From: Euonymus europaeus
Lineage: Eukaryota > Streptophyta > Magnoliopsida > Celastrales > Celastraceae
NCBI GenBank assembly: GCA_963580455.1
Contig: OY756964.1
Location: forward strand, 25,704,001-25,768,000
Reading direction: 5' to 3'
Length of the DNA: 64,000 nt
Under the pieces are notes generated by a model. The model did not search any database. It was given only the letters and a program-made list of their open reading frames with translations, and was not told where the DNA came from. Numbering within the stretch: the stretch's first letter is position 1; every line of letters begins with the position of its first letter. Shown piece after piece: positions 13,228 through 25,127 of this stretch. The position numbers were made by a program, and so were the translations under genes.

Positions 13228-16200
13228 ATGGAACAAGGCGAAGCTGTTTCCGATTTTGCCCCAAAGAAGTTGGCGAGGCAGTTGGATTTCACGGCAGCTT
13301 GTCGTGCGTCGGCGAATGCGATGCTGAACGAGAAATCGAAATTGCATTCGTCGCCTAAGAGCTCAGTTTCGGAGTCACCGAAGCTGCAGTTGAGTCTAGG
13401 CTTTCCCTCGGTAATGCAGCAGCCAGAGTCCCCACAAGTGCAGCCGCCGCCTCAAAGGCATTCTCCATTGGAAATACAGTTACAGTCTCGGAAGCATCAG
13501 CCACAGTCCCCACTGGTGCAGCCGCCGCCTCAAAGGCATTCTCCATTGCAAATACAGTTACTGTCTCAGAAGCATCAGCCGCAGTCCCCGTTGCAGGTGC
13601 ATTCTCCGATTCACGCAATACCGAAGCTTCAAGTGGGGATGCAGCAGTCACTTTTTGCCCATCGGGTGCCTCACTCCGTGCATAAGCTCGTGCCTGTTTT
13701 TCAGGCCATGTAAGTTTCATATGATTAATATGTTTTTTCATTCAACTTGTGACTTTTTCTTGATGGATGTTTTCGCCCAATTGATAGGATCAGACAATTG
13801 GCATGTGCATAAAAAATTTAAGAGCATTGCATTTTTGCAGACGATGGTGATGTTGGTGAAATTCTTTAGATGCTTCTGGGTCAAGATCATGCCAATATTT
13901 GTTGCGGGGTGTAAATTTCAAGAAGTGGTCTGGGTATTGTTAAAAGGATAATGTTAGCACTTTATTTCAGCAGCTTTTTGAAGAAAATTTGCGTGGAACT
14001 GGTATAAATTGATTGTTTGGAAGCATATGTATAAGTGGTCCCTGAATATCCAAATAAAATACCACAGTGAAAGAAAATTAATGCAATGATTATGGTTGTT
14101 TGATATGTGTTTCAGTTGATATTGGAATATTGAGGGGAAATCTTGGAAGATTATTTTGCGCCTTAAATAGCTAACTAAATGATTGAATCTTATTACTTTC
14201 CAAAAAGTGTAAGGAGGGATGCACTTGACCACTGAGTAATTTAGTCCATTATAATTGATAAATGATAATGATAAAATATTCTGCAATAATAAGTTTTTGA
14301 AGTTTCTGATTTTCGTGCTTGAAGTTGCTAGGCTCTCTTTAACTATTTTTCCAGAATTCTTCTTGCAGATTGACTATATTATCTTAGATAATTTTACTTA
14401 TTGTTCTGCTTTGATGCTATCTTTGGCACTTAGTAGTTCATTCCATTTATTCTAAGAAGGGTAAATTTTCCAATTACTTTTTTCTTTTCATATGTATATT
14501 AAATCAGTACGCAATTATTGTTTTGACTAGTATTCTCTAAGCTATATGTTTCACTCAATGACCATTTAACTTTTCTCTTAACTTACTTTTAGGAGATGAC
14601 CTGTTTCTCAAATCAGAAGTTAAAACACTTTACATGCATGTATTTAATTTTTCATGCCATGTCTGACACATAATTTCATATAAGTAAAAAATGTGTAATT
14701 ATTTTTTCCATTACCCTTGAAAGTTGTGTTTTGTTTCAGGAAGAAAGAATCTCCTAGACGACCTCGGGGTGACATCGATGGAAAAGATGGCACGCCTAAG
14801 AAACCAAAGCAATGCAATTGTAAAAATTCACGGTGCTTGAAACTGTAAGTATATTGCCTTTTTTGTCTTAATTTTGAACTAATCAAAGACTTGATTGGTG
14901 ATTTTGTTGTTAGCCTTTTGGAAGCTTAAGCAGGGGTGCATTAACCTTTTTATTTCATTTTGGGGAATTACTTTACACTCCAGCTAGAGGTCGATGGATG
15001 ATGGTGATGGTTAACCATTGGCATGTGTAGTCCTTGATAAACTTGTCCCTTTACTGTTGAACATTTGCTTGTGTGAAGACTTGTCAAATTTTTTGATTGT
15101 GTGAAGGTTTTGCTATGCAGTAAGAAGAAATGTAATTCATTTCCTCAGTGAGGGGTTGGGAACAACATAAATCTTTTATGAGAAATGGACAATGTTCTAT
15201 TAGGATTTAGGATGTGTTGGACGTATTCTTTTTATATGCCATATTCTTTTCAGAGAATGTACCCTATATTTGTTTTCTTGAATAAACAAGAATTTTATTG
15301 AAACAGGCATGAAGAAGCTGCTGTTAAAAATTTCTAAGGGGTGGGTCAAACTATGAAAGACCTTGTTTTATGACATGTTATTGTAGTAATTCAGTTGTGT
15401 TTATACTCCACAATTCCATTTCTTTAAATGCTGGCTGAATTAACTTTATTGAGTTTTTTGACTCCATTTTGCTTTCTGTATGAGATAACTGGAACGCAAA
15501 TTTTCTTTTCCTTTTCTTTTCACAACTTTTTCTGTATCATTATCAACCATAAAGTTTATGCAAGCTCTAGGTATTGTGAGTGCTTTCATGCTTTGCTACT
15601 GGAAGTTATTGTGATAACTGGGATTGCACAAGCTGTCAAAATAATGTGGATAATGAGAGCGGAAGGCAAGAAGCTGTTGGAGCAGTCTTAGAGCGTAATC
15701 CAAATGCTTTCAGACCAAAAATTGCAGACAGTCCACATGGATCTCGGGATGGTAGGGTATGTAATCATCTTACAATTTCAAGTTTGGAAGATAAATTTCT
15801 TTCTTTTGATGGTGTACAAGGTTTGTTTTCAATCTAATGGGGAAGTAACATTGACTGAAGTAACTGACTGGTTGATAACTTGATATAACATATAAGTATG
15901 GTTTTCTTCGATTTCTTTGTCCGTGCTGGAATCAGTTATCTTGACGCCATTGCAAAGGTTTATCACCTTGTCCATATGTTTTAACTGTAGTATGACATTT
16001 TATATCTATTATACAGAAGAAGCTTGAGAATATTTGAATTTAGTTAGGTGCATCTGCTTTGCACTGGATGGTATTGAGTACTTCTATTTACTAGAGTTAT
16101 ACATGATTTTTTGATGGTACCTTCTCCACTTTTGAATAAAAAAGTTTTATGAATGTTATTGCGCAATTCACATCGGAGTGTATCACATCTTTAATTTCTT

Positions 16201-19200
16201 ATGTGATGGTTATTGTTTATTTCCTACCTTATCTCACTTGAATAAGTCAAGCAATCGGGAACATGCTACATTTGTTAGTCGGATACTCTGATATACCATG
16301 TCCATTTCCGGTCATTGGCTAGAAGTGTAATTAGCGCAAAGTTTTTTTTGAATGCTAAGTTAAGTTGCATGCTTTGAATGGGACATGTAAGGATATAAAC
16401 TATTAAACTATATCTTTTAAGATCTCATTCTCTCTAGAATAGGTGCAATATGTATAATGTTCTATTGGAGCAGGAACAACGAAGCCTATATGTCATGCTG
16501 GGTTCAAGCAATTTATAATTGTGCTGTGATTAGTAATGCATTTATAATGTGCGAAAGCAATTCCAGGATGAAGCTGGGGAAGTTCAATTGCTGGGAAAGC
16601 ACAACAAAGGATGTCACTGCAAGAAATCTGGTTGTCTCAAGAAGTATTGTGAGTGCTTTCAAGCTAATATTCTTTGCTCTGAAAACTGTAAGTGTATGGA
16701 TTGCAAGAACTTTGAAGGGAGTGAAGAAAGACGGTCTCTATTTTGTGGAGATCCCAATGCCATGGCCAACATGCAACAGGCTGCCAATGCAGCCATCAGT
16801 GGGGCCATTGGGTCATCTGGCTATGGCAATTGTGTTGTATCCAAGAAAAGAAAAGGTGTGGAAACGTTGAGCATGGCATCCAAAGATTTATCAATTTATA
16901 CCAATCTACATTTTCAACATGTCCTTCTTTGTCCTTCTGGTTTTGACGTCCTTGAAAGTTATAGTATGTAATTAGGCTGATTTGAACCATTTTTCAGTTT
17001 TTTGGTTTATGTTCATCCACCTTATAGTGAAGATAATAAAATTCTGTACATTATCATGTCGTGTTCTTAATAGCTTAATTCCTAATTTTTCTTCCATTGC
17101 GACAAAAGCTCTTCTTTTTGCTCTATGTTACTTGGACGAACATAAGGTGTTTTTATCTTATTATTTACACCCTATTTGTTTCAGAGTATACGCTAGCGTA
17201 TACTCTGTCACCCATACTCTCAGGCACTCTCAGCTTTTACGTTTTACGAGAGAGTATACTCTATGAAACATACTCTTATCCAAACGGACCCTTACTGTTT
17301 TTTTCCCTCCTTTGGATTGCATTATGCATACGAAAAAAATCAATTATGAGTTTATTATTATTTTTGGCATTTGCAAAACTCTCATAATCTGTCAATTCCT
17401 TTGTGTTTAAATTGTCATATTTCTATTTTGGCCCTTCTGTTTCCTCTTTCTCTTAGAAGAAAGAATCAAGAAATGTCCTCCATAATTTGAATTTCTCAAA
17501 TGTCAGGAAACTTTTCAAAAAAGTTCCAAAGCCTCCTCTTCCATTATCTCTGTCCCTGTTTCCCAAAGGACCAATGGATCAGTTTTAAGATCCTCAAAGC
17601 CCACATACAGGTAAGTGTTTGTGTCAGTCTTCTACAAGTGCCTACTTGAAACTTTTTCTTGCTTTCCCTTTTGAAGCTAATTTTTATAACTGCTCCTGGC
17701 TAAAGATCACCATTGGTGGGTGTCCTTCAACCTCAGGACATGAAGGAGCTATGCTCAGTCTTGGTCATAGTTTCAGAAGAAGCTAGAAAGGCGCTTTCAG
17801 GTATTCACTGAAATACAGAAATTATATTATCTTGTTTCTGAGCGTATCAATTGACTTTATAATCTTTATCTAGTTATACAACTGAATTGTTTGTCAAAAT
17901 TTTGATTTGACTATTTCTAAGTGACTTGGCGGTTGGCATCTATAAGCCTATAAGAGTTATGGTTAACTTCTTTGCTGGTAAATGACTATTTTCAAACATC
18001 AGTCGCACTTCAAAATGAGTCCTGGGAGGAGGTTATCATATGGGGATATTTACTATATTCAAATAACCAAACTTATTCAAGTTTCATATTTGTTGATGAA
18101 AGGAGTAGAGATGTAATTCTGCATGGCAGAGAGGGTGAAAGGCCATGGATTCTGGGACTCTACTTATGAAGGGAGGAGTCCACAACAAGACATAGCTGAA
18201 TGCAAAAATCCTCTTTAGACTTCGACTCTGTTTTTCATGCAGTAGAGGCTTCTTAAGTTCTTATTATAGAAACTTGTGCTGAAGCAAAGTGTCTAAATTG
18301 TGAACACGTGTTAATTTCTGATTGAGGATTAGTTGACATCTGCTAGCTAGTTTACCATTTGTCAAATTTATCCCTTTCTTGGTCAAACACATTGACTTGG
18401 CTTGAAGTAGTAATGGATATTATATGGATTTTATAGGATTTGATGAAAGTTGATCCTAGATGGAAACAAATATATGTAGTGAATTCCCTGATTTTCTCAA
18501 AAACTCAAGTAGCTGACCCCAAACTTTTGGGTAAAGGCTCGAATGATGATGTTGTTTCTATGAAGTTCAGCGAAGAAGAGATGAAATGTGCTTCATTTTT
18601 TTCCTTCTCTCTAATACTTTGGTTTAACCTTGCCAGAAAAAAGAGGAAAAATGGATGAGAAAACAAAGGGACGACAGAATACCCATACCTTTTCTGTTTC
18701 ACCCATTCAAGAGAATGAAGATAGGGTAAAAGGACAAGATGTTAACAAAACTTTGCCAGATAATCATTTGAGTGGGGACCAAGCAGCTAGAGATAAATGC
18801 AGCGTTACTGGAGCAGATGAAGGTGATTTGCAACATAAAAAGCCAATGTCCCCTGGAACACTTTCCCTGATGTGCGATGAACCTGATGCAATCTTTACGA
18901 GAGTGGCGTCACCAACTATGGTAACAGAACATTGTCAAAACAAGACTCAGAAGTTATATAATGGGCATGAGAGCTCGGAGGTTTATGCAGAGCAGGAAAG
19001 GATCTTCCTAACTAGGTTCCGGGATCTTCTCAGTCGATTGATTATTTTTGGGAGCATAAAAGGTTAGTTTCTTTTGGGATCTTCTCAATAAGCTGATCAC
19101 TTTTGACATTTCCTTGGTTTTTAAAGACCCCGCCTCCAAAAGGTTATTTTTTAAAATAAATAAATAAAAGGGATTATCAATTGTTAAGTGTATCCAGTCG

Positions 19201-19665
19201 GCTGATTATTTGGCTCTGTATTGAGAAGCCTCCTAGGCTAGTCCCCTGTCCAACTCACTGTGAAATGGAGGGATAGAAGCAGTTTGTGCACTTGAACTCA
19301 ATTTTTTCTTATGGAGAGTGTCTATCAGGGTGACTGTCTTAGTTTTAGGGTCTTTAACATGTAAAATAAAACTTAGAATGACAAAATAATAGGCTGACAG
19401 GTTTTGCCATTTCCTTGTGACATGATTACAGTAAAAAAGTAGTTCTGTGCCAACCAAGCACTTTAGTTTTCTATTGAGGATTTCCACTTGCTGGTTTTCA
19501 ATTATCTGTCTTATACCTAGAATTTTGTCCTTATGCATTCATATGGCAGAAACATGTTCCCCAGTCTCCCAAAAAGGATCAGGGTGCCAGCAAGAAAATC
19601 ACAGGGAGGCTTGCAGCTATGGCATTGCAAAATCCCCTCCTGTTGCGACGGCTAAAAATGTATGA
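13228..19665 (+). CDS. TCX5: TSO1/tesmin-like CXC domain protein (TCX5/6, LIN54 type) with an 8-bp frameshift
   Basis: The family binds CHR/CDE-like DNA through two cysteine-rich CXC repeats and is the LIN54-like subunit of plant DREAM complexes (family knowledge). Exons are 13228-13709, 14740-14844, 15571-15756, 16567-16855, 17508-17610, 17706-17800, 18637-19062 and 19550-19665. N-terminal [11 protein letters not shown] and Pro/Gln-rich repeats are followed by CXC1 ([17 protein letters not shown]), the linker [13 protein letters not shown]2 ([16 protein letters not shown], then [13 protein letters not shown]) and a conserved C-terminal half with [25 protein letters not shown] and EVYAEQERI. 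All phases agree if 8 bases at about 15587-15594 are disregarded (597 codons). With them, translation leaves frame inside CXC1 and stops at 15689-15691 after about 235 aa. It is therefore a recent pseudogene, a null allele or an assembly error. The start uses the first ATG in frame with the conserved N-terminus. Confidence 0.88.
17171..17288. mobile_element. Short MITE-like element, copy 1, in TCX intron 4
   Basis: A unit of about 118 bp with inverted, self-complementary ends (TTTGTTTCAGAGTATAC at the left; GAGTATACTCTATGAAAC and CCAAAC at the right) around an internal palindrome. It is closely similar, in reverse orientation, to the element at 19755-19870. No open frame. Length, inverted ends and recurrence suggest a non-autonomous DNA transposon. 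No clear target duplication was resolved. Confidence 0.6.
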
Positions 19666-19754
19666 AACGGTCACTCTTATCGTTTTCTATGGAAGTTGCA
19701 TACCTGTTTGGCTCTTTGTTTCCACTGGAGAGATTAGAATCAATACTTTAGCTT

Positions 19755-19870
19755 ATGTTTGGTAGAGTGTATGTTTGATAGAGTATAAGCTATCGTAAAA
19801 CTTAAAAGTTGAGAGTGTCTGAGAGTATGTCTGACAGAGTATAAGCTAGCTTATACTCTATACCAAACAT
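19755..19870. mobile_element. Short MITE-like element, copy 2, just downstream of the TCX stop
   Basis: Perfect 10-bp terminal inverted repeats ATGTTTGGTA / TACCAAACAT bound about 116 bp. The interior shows the same AGAGTATAAGCTA-type palindromes and TCTGAGAGTATGT core as copy 1 at 17171-17288, on the opposite strand. It lies about 90 bases after the TCX stop and is probably transcribed as 3' UTR. Confidence 0.65.
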
Positions 19871-20548
19871 AGAGGCAATCGGGGCGAAAACTGTCAGGGT
19901 GATGTCAATATGATTCATCCCCTCAGTCTTCGAGCTAGCGCCCTACTAAATACCGAGAAATGTTCTGGTAGGAATGAAATAATACTAGCCGACTCTCATG
20001 TGATTATGATGTTTGGATTTCGGGATGCTTTGCTGTTGTAGGGCAAAGTATGTTAGGAAATATGGATCCAGAATGAGTCTACGTTATGTGAGATAAAAAT
20101 GGATTTTTTGGACCCGGGTGGTGGATGGTGGCTCATCTTAACTTAAAAGAATTCTCGTTTTCTCAGTAGCCAAATAGATAACAAAATCCTACTGGCGCGT
20201 AAATCCATGTACCAAAAATTGTCAATTCCATAGTTACGAGCTCGAATCTCACCTATTGAAAGTTGAAAGAGTCTGTGAAGCGTGGGAGAGGAATGGAAAA
20301 GGCGCAACCAGGAAGTTCGGATTCTATGCACTACGGTGGGTTTAAACTTTAAAGCGCCGCAAAATTGCCCACTTACACTGGCAAAGCAATCTACACTCTG
20401 TGTTATCATTATACCATCTAGGGACGGTTTGAAACCTAGAGCCAAACAGGTACTCAGGCACATTGCGCATAACGCCCAAAATAATCGTAATGGTGCAGGC
20501 GAGGGAAATGAAGGTAATGCTAAAACCCTATACAGTAGAGTGTTCGCA
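19871..20548. other. Spacer and 5' leader between the TCX gene and the NFD6-like gene
   Basis: No gene recognised. Open frames on both strands at 20143-20719 overlap each other, and only the plus-strand frame runs into the real start at 20549. The last 200 bases or so are probably 5' UTR of the next gene. Confidence 0.5.
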
Positions 20549-21155
20549 ATGGCAGGTTCAGTGGTTGTTTCCCGATTATTGACTGGAATAGGATCTTTAT
20601 CCCTGAATCTCAGCAAATCAATCACCAAATCAGTCATACCCACCATTTATCCATTGAAATCGGGCTCAGAGTCTCAAGTTTCCTCCTTATTGAAGCACCT
20701 ATCAAGGGATTTGAGGTAAGATCCTTTGAAGGAAGTGAAATTGATTCCTTTCATTTATCTACTGAAATGTAATTCCATTTTTTTTGGGTATAGATTACCT
20801 GTCCAGTTGAGCTGCTTAGTCTCGATCGTTCCATTACATAATGCAATTGCTTCTGCCCGCTTAACATCAATGCTTTCAGCAGAATTGCAGAGCTGGGGGC
20901 TAACAGCACAAGGTAACCATCATTTTCATTCATATGCACCAAATGCAATAAAAATATAACCAGTTGCTAATTCGATGTAATTACTAGATTGAGATGTTGA
21001 TTAATAGATGGAATCTGTACTTGCACTACCTATTTTGAAGAATTTGGAAAGAAAAATTTATAGTAGGGGGAGCAATTACTAAAAGTGGGTGCCCATTGCC
21101 CAAAGTCAAAGAATGAGTGTTTGATTTATCTTTTCCAGGTTCTTGGCAATCGTAG
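20549..21155 (+). CDS. Small mitochondrial protein of the NFD6/NOXY2-like family
   Basis: Exon 1 is 20549-20715 and exon 2 is 20794-20912. Together they encode a Ser/Leu/Lys-rich, Asp/Glu-poor N-terminus that looks like a mitochondrial presequence, followed by SIVPLHNAIASARLTSMLS. That segment fits the PLHS-A-ARL-S core of NUCLEAR FUSION DEFECTIVE 6 and NOXY2-like proteins. The last exon is uncertain. A strong acceptor at 21138 gives a five-residue end (stop at 21153-21155, 100 aa in total, phase-consistent). A second acceptor near 21750 gives a longer tail. Such alternative short 3' exons are common in this family. The molecular role is poorly known; Arabidopsis members affect mitochondria and karyogamy. 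Exons 1 and 2 are firm. Confidence 0.72.
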
Positions 21156-21429
21156 ATAATAGCTACCTGCCTTCTGGTTAAACAAGCAATTGGCTTTAAA
21201 GTGAGGCCTTGTTAAAAAGTCAAGAAACTAGTTGTGATCTTTGACAAGAGGAGTAAAATGACCGGCTAAGTTTTAGCTGTTGCACCCTTCATACAGCCCG
21301 ATAGTAGAAATGAAATTCTGTTATTGATGAATCGTAAGAGAGCAAATATTATGTTGGTAGCAATTGTATGGAAGGTTTCTTTGTAACTAAAGAATATGGA
21401 CAGGGTTCATTGATGGTGGTTGTTTAATA

Positions 21430-21687
21430 TTCCCTCCGTCCCATTTTAATTGTTCCTTATTCCTTTTTGGAATGTCTCAAAAATCAAAATACATGTCAAT
21501 TTCAATTAATGAAAGTTATTTTTTCCCATTTTTTCTCATTTTATCCTTAACTTGAAAAGCTCAACAACTAACTCAATAATCATGCACATTATAAATAAAT
21601 GTATAAACGTCAAATTGAAAGGGAATTAAATATTTTCTTAAACTGTGTGAAAAAGTGAAGGGAAGAATTAAAATGGGACGGAGGGAG
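21430..21687. mobile_element. Stowaway-type MITE (Tc1/mariner)
   Basis: Terminal inverted repeats of about 25 bp, TCCCTCCGTCCCATTTTAAT at the left and its complement at the right, enclose 258 bp of AT-rich non-coding DNA. TA flanks both ends (21428-21429 and 21688-21689), the hallmark of Tc1/mariner insertion. It lies 3' of the most likely stop of the NFD6-like gene, or in an intron if the alternative last exon is used. Confidence 0.88.
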
Positions 21688-22519
21688 TACTAATTAGCAG
21701 ACTTTTTATATTATTTTTTTTTATAACTAAATTGTTTCTCAATGTTCTAGGGGCAACTCAATTCCGACCCTTTCAAAAATTGCTTATGTTGAGTGGTCAC
21801 ATTTTGGTCTGCATGTTAATATTTTCTTTCATCGTTCAACTAGTGTGTTTCTTTGATACATTTTATCATCTTGGCAGGTATATCTATGCCTTTATGACAG
21901 CATCACTTTGGTATGGAGGATCTCACTGGTTGAATAATGTTGTGCTGCTTTGGTGTTTTTCTTTTATGATGAACCCTCTACTTGTCGAGCCACGTTTTGT
22001 GGGAGTCGTTCAATACTTTGACAATGAGAATTGTTCCAACAAAGCTGATTAACAGTCGGCAAGTGAAGCCTGTGAAGTTGTGTGATCATGAGATTTTTTT
22101 CTGATACTTTGTCAGTCGCAATATGAATCTGTCATTGTATAGTAGTTGAACACTTCCTATGTTATAAGAGAACATAATTCTTTAAGTATTTTATTAGTTC
22201 CTAAATAATTCTCATACTAAGTAAGAATAAGTTGTTCCCTAATAGCTTATCAGAAGGGGCCGAATGCAGGCTAAGATCGAATCTTTTCAATTCAAAATTG
22301 CATTATGGCAAAGAAAAAGAAGGAAAAAAACTAAAAGCCAACATTTGTACATGTAAATAAACAGATTTGCTAGAATGGTATTCCACAGGGTAGATTTTTT
22401 TTCTTTCTTAAGGCTGTCTTTGTATACAAATACACAGAGCAACCATGCATCAATGCTCTGATTCCCAAACGATATTTGCATAATTCCCTTGTATCAGTTT
22501 GGAACAACAGGCAGTTTTC

Positions 22520-24462
22520 TTAGTATGGAACAGGTAGCCGAACCACTGGGGGGCCAAACTTCATGTCCTCCACAATAAGTTTCAAGAGTTCCTGGGTTAT
22601 AGGACCTTCTTTGCCTGCAGTACCTCATAAAATCACCAGACATCAGAAAATATAAACATCTTCTACTGAAGTTTAACCATGAAGCAATATAATCAAGATA
22701 CAGTATCTATGGAACAGAGCAACATATATAATTTTGCATGGTATGTTACTTGAAACTTCTTACCGTTGCCAATGACCTGATCATCCCACTGCAGCACAGG
22801 GCGAACAAGAATTCCGCTGCCAATTAACATCATCTCATCTGCTCCCTTCCCTTCCTCCACAGTCACATCTTGTACACTGATTCTACATAATTTACCTTCC
22901 ATTACCAATCCTTCAGCAAGTGCCAAAACTCTTCTAGCCGTGCATCCGCTCAAAATCTTGTCAAAGCGAGGCATGAGGAGCTCCTTCTCTTTCGTAACAA
23001 ATGCCACATTCATATTAGGTCCTTCAGCTATAAACCCATCATTATCTAACCAAATGGCTGCAAATGCACCATTTTCTTCAGCTTCCATCTTTGAAAGTGC
23101 ATTTGGAAGGTAATTTACACTCTTCATGATAGCAAATTGGTGGGGTTTAATTGGGACTGAGGAAGTTACTACCCTAACGCCTTCTGCGTTAAACGGCGAT
23201 TGATCTTGGATAACAATGGCATAAAGAGCTGGGCAACCACAGCCTGATGGAGATAATTGAAAATCACCAGGTCCAACAGAGAGCCAGTATCTGAGAGATC
23301 CTTTCCTACACTGGGAAACACTCACCGTCTTTATGAGTATACTCCTGATACTTTCCCTATCAAAAGGGAGATTTATTTTGGCCATGGCCGCTGACCTTAG
23401 AATGCGGTCAATGTGCTGGTCTAGCTCATAGAGGTGCCTGAGAATTTGAAAATGTATGAGGAGGCTGATCAGCACTAAATAGTTTTGCAGCATAAAGTAG
23501 GCATGAAAAATGTTTATAAAACATCTTGATGTAATATTTTTTTGATAACTGAAAAAAACTCAGCATGAGTGCCCTTCGGACAACCCACTAAATCCAAACT
23601 CGGGCTGAGCTAGGCAAGTGCAAACCACTTGAAAATAGTGGCGCCAGCCTAGAATTGAACTTCTGGCCTCAGTCAGGAGTGATAACCAGCTAGACTATCA
23701 TCAAGTGGTTTGCTTTTAGATGTCTCGTGCAGATATTAACAAGGTAATACTCTCAACTCGCAGCAACAAGAGAATCTGTCAAAAATTGCAGTTCCAATGC
23801 TAAAGCTGAAAAAGACTGATCCCCCAATTCGGAAGCCAAATTCACTAACCCGTCCATTATCGCAGCAGTATCAAAGACCCCATGACCTCTGTGGACCATG
23901 TGATCATCAACTGGGATCACCATGGCTGCTGGATCAGTAGTTATTCCACCAACAATGCTTGAATACATGGCTAGGAATTGCTGCTTTCCCGTATAATTTT
24001 CTCTAAATGTGTTTAGCCTTTCAATTACCTTAACAACAAACATACCCACATATTCATTATATAAACTCATGTTTACAACTCTACAATTATAGAACCATTA
24101 GAGACTTTCTGTTGAATAAAAAGAAGATGGGAAATTGACCTCTATACAAGACAGAACAGGAACGTCAGACTGTGGAATACTAGAATCTGCAGACAAACAG
24201 ACAGGTTTTTATTTCCAAATTAATCCGCAACACCAATTAATACAACGACAACCTCATACTCCCAGTTGATTGCATTAAAGAACTTACCAACCAAACCTTC
24301 CGTTTGATGCGAACACCAACAGACCTTCACTTTCCCGAACAATGGAGTCTTAGGCCTGAGAAACAAAAGTTTTCGCTCAACTCCGATGGATTTATGAGAA
24401 TTGAAACGGACCTCAATAGATGGGTTCTGGGAGAGGAGTTTGGCTTTGGGGAGAGACGACAT
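22520..24462 (-). CDS. DAAT: Chloroplastic D-amino-acid transaminase / aminodeoxychorismate lyase (class IV PLP enzyme)
   Basis: Exons are 24462-24288, 24186-24140, 24028-23850, 23437-22764 and 22614-22520 (1170 nt, 389 aa). The closest family member I recognise is Arabidopsis At5g57850, described both as a plastid aminodeoxychorismate lyase of folate (p-aminobenzoate) synthesis and as a D-amino-acid transaminase. Fold-type IV marks are VPVDDHMVHRGHGVFDTA, the PLP lysine in MKSVNYLPN (about Lys239), EGPNMNVAFV and DEMMLIGSGI. The C-terminus VRLPVPY matches the family end. The basic, Ser-rich first about 60 residues fit a plastid transit peptide. An in-frame ATG 57 codons upstream (24633) exists; I prefer 24462 because it gives a transit peptide of normal length. 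Intron 3 carries a SINE. Confidence 0.93.
23533..23713 (-). mobile_element. tRNA-derived SINE in DAAT intron 3
   Basis: On the minus strand an A-box-like TAGTCTAGCTGG (23697-23686) is followed 24 bases later by a degenerate B box AGTTCAATTCT (23661-23651). A unique body ends in a T/A-rich tail near 23535-23545. The box order, spacing and length of about 180 bp fit a plant tRNA-derived SINE in the same orientation as the host gene. Target duplications are not clear (ACATC is shared near both ends). Confidence 0.65.
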
Positions 24463-25127
24463 TGAAGAAAAATTGTAAGAATTCCAAAAATACAGTATAA
24501 TTCTATGAGAATCAAACCCTGTTATCAAATATAGTGGGTTTGATGGTTCGGATCCTGTCCTGTTTGTTTGTCCACTCACAAGATTGCAGAGGAGACGCCG
24601 AGGTTGGATGAGTACAAATTTGGCCGGCGACATTACTCCATATTATAATAATACCCTTCAAATGGGTGGGCTGGTTGGCTCAAATCTAGGTTATTTAATA
24701 AATGGGCCGAGCCGAAATTAGCTCAGGCCCGTTTACCCGCCAAATTCCGGCAGAGATAAAAAGAAGCATAAAAAACGCTGGCAACCACGACGCACCTTCA
24801 AGGCTTCTTATCAGATCTTCTCATTTCTTGAATAGATTTTCCAGATTCTTATCATTTCTTGAAATTTCTAGCGGCGTTTACTGGAAACTGGAAGATAGGA
24901 TTAATGTAGAAACTCTGGATCACTGTCACTGATACCTCTTGCCCTTCTGTTTCTGAATCAGAGCTGAATTGGGGATTGTTTCACTTTTATTTGAGAAAAT
25001 TGCTAACCCTAGACTTCACAGTATTATAGTGTTTGTTTTTAGAGCATGCAATCTTGACTCAATAGTTGCAAATTTAAATCTGCTTGGTTACTGACTACAG
25101 TTTGCAAAGCCTTTGTTCTTGGATTCG
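24463..25127. promoter_or_regulatory. Shared 665-bp region between divergent genes
   Basis: The start codons of DAAT (minus) and the membrane-protein gene (plus) face away from each other across this segment, which must hold both promoters and leaders. No clear single motif was picked out. Confidence 0.45.

Noticed and set aside
13355..13741. 128-codon minus-strand frame opposite TCX exon 1
   Set aside because: It is a shadow of the Pro/Gln-rich coding exon, whose phase and family match are clear on plus.
18440..18636. Open frame before TCX exon 7 ([17 protein letters not shown])
   Set aside because: It ends out of phase with the exon 7 acceptor and has no counterpart in the CXC family. Exons 6 and 7 join without it.
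20143..20646. 167-codon minus-strand frame opposite the NFD6-like gene
   Set aside because: It overlaps the exon 1 coding strand and shows no known domain.
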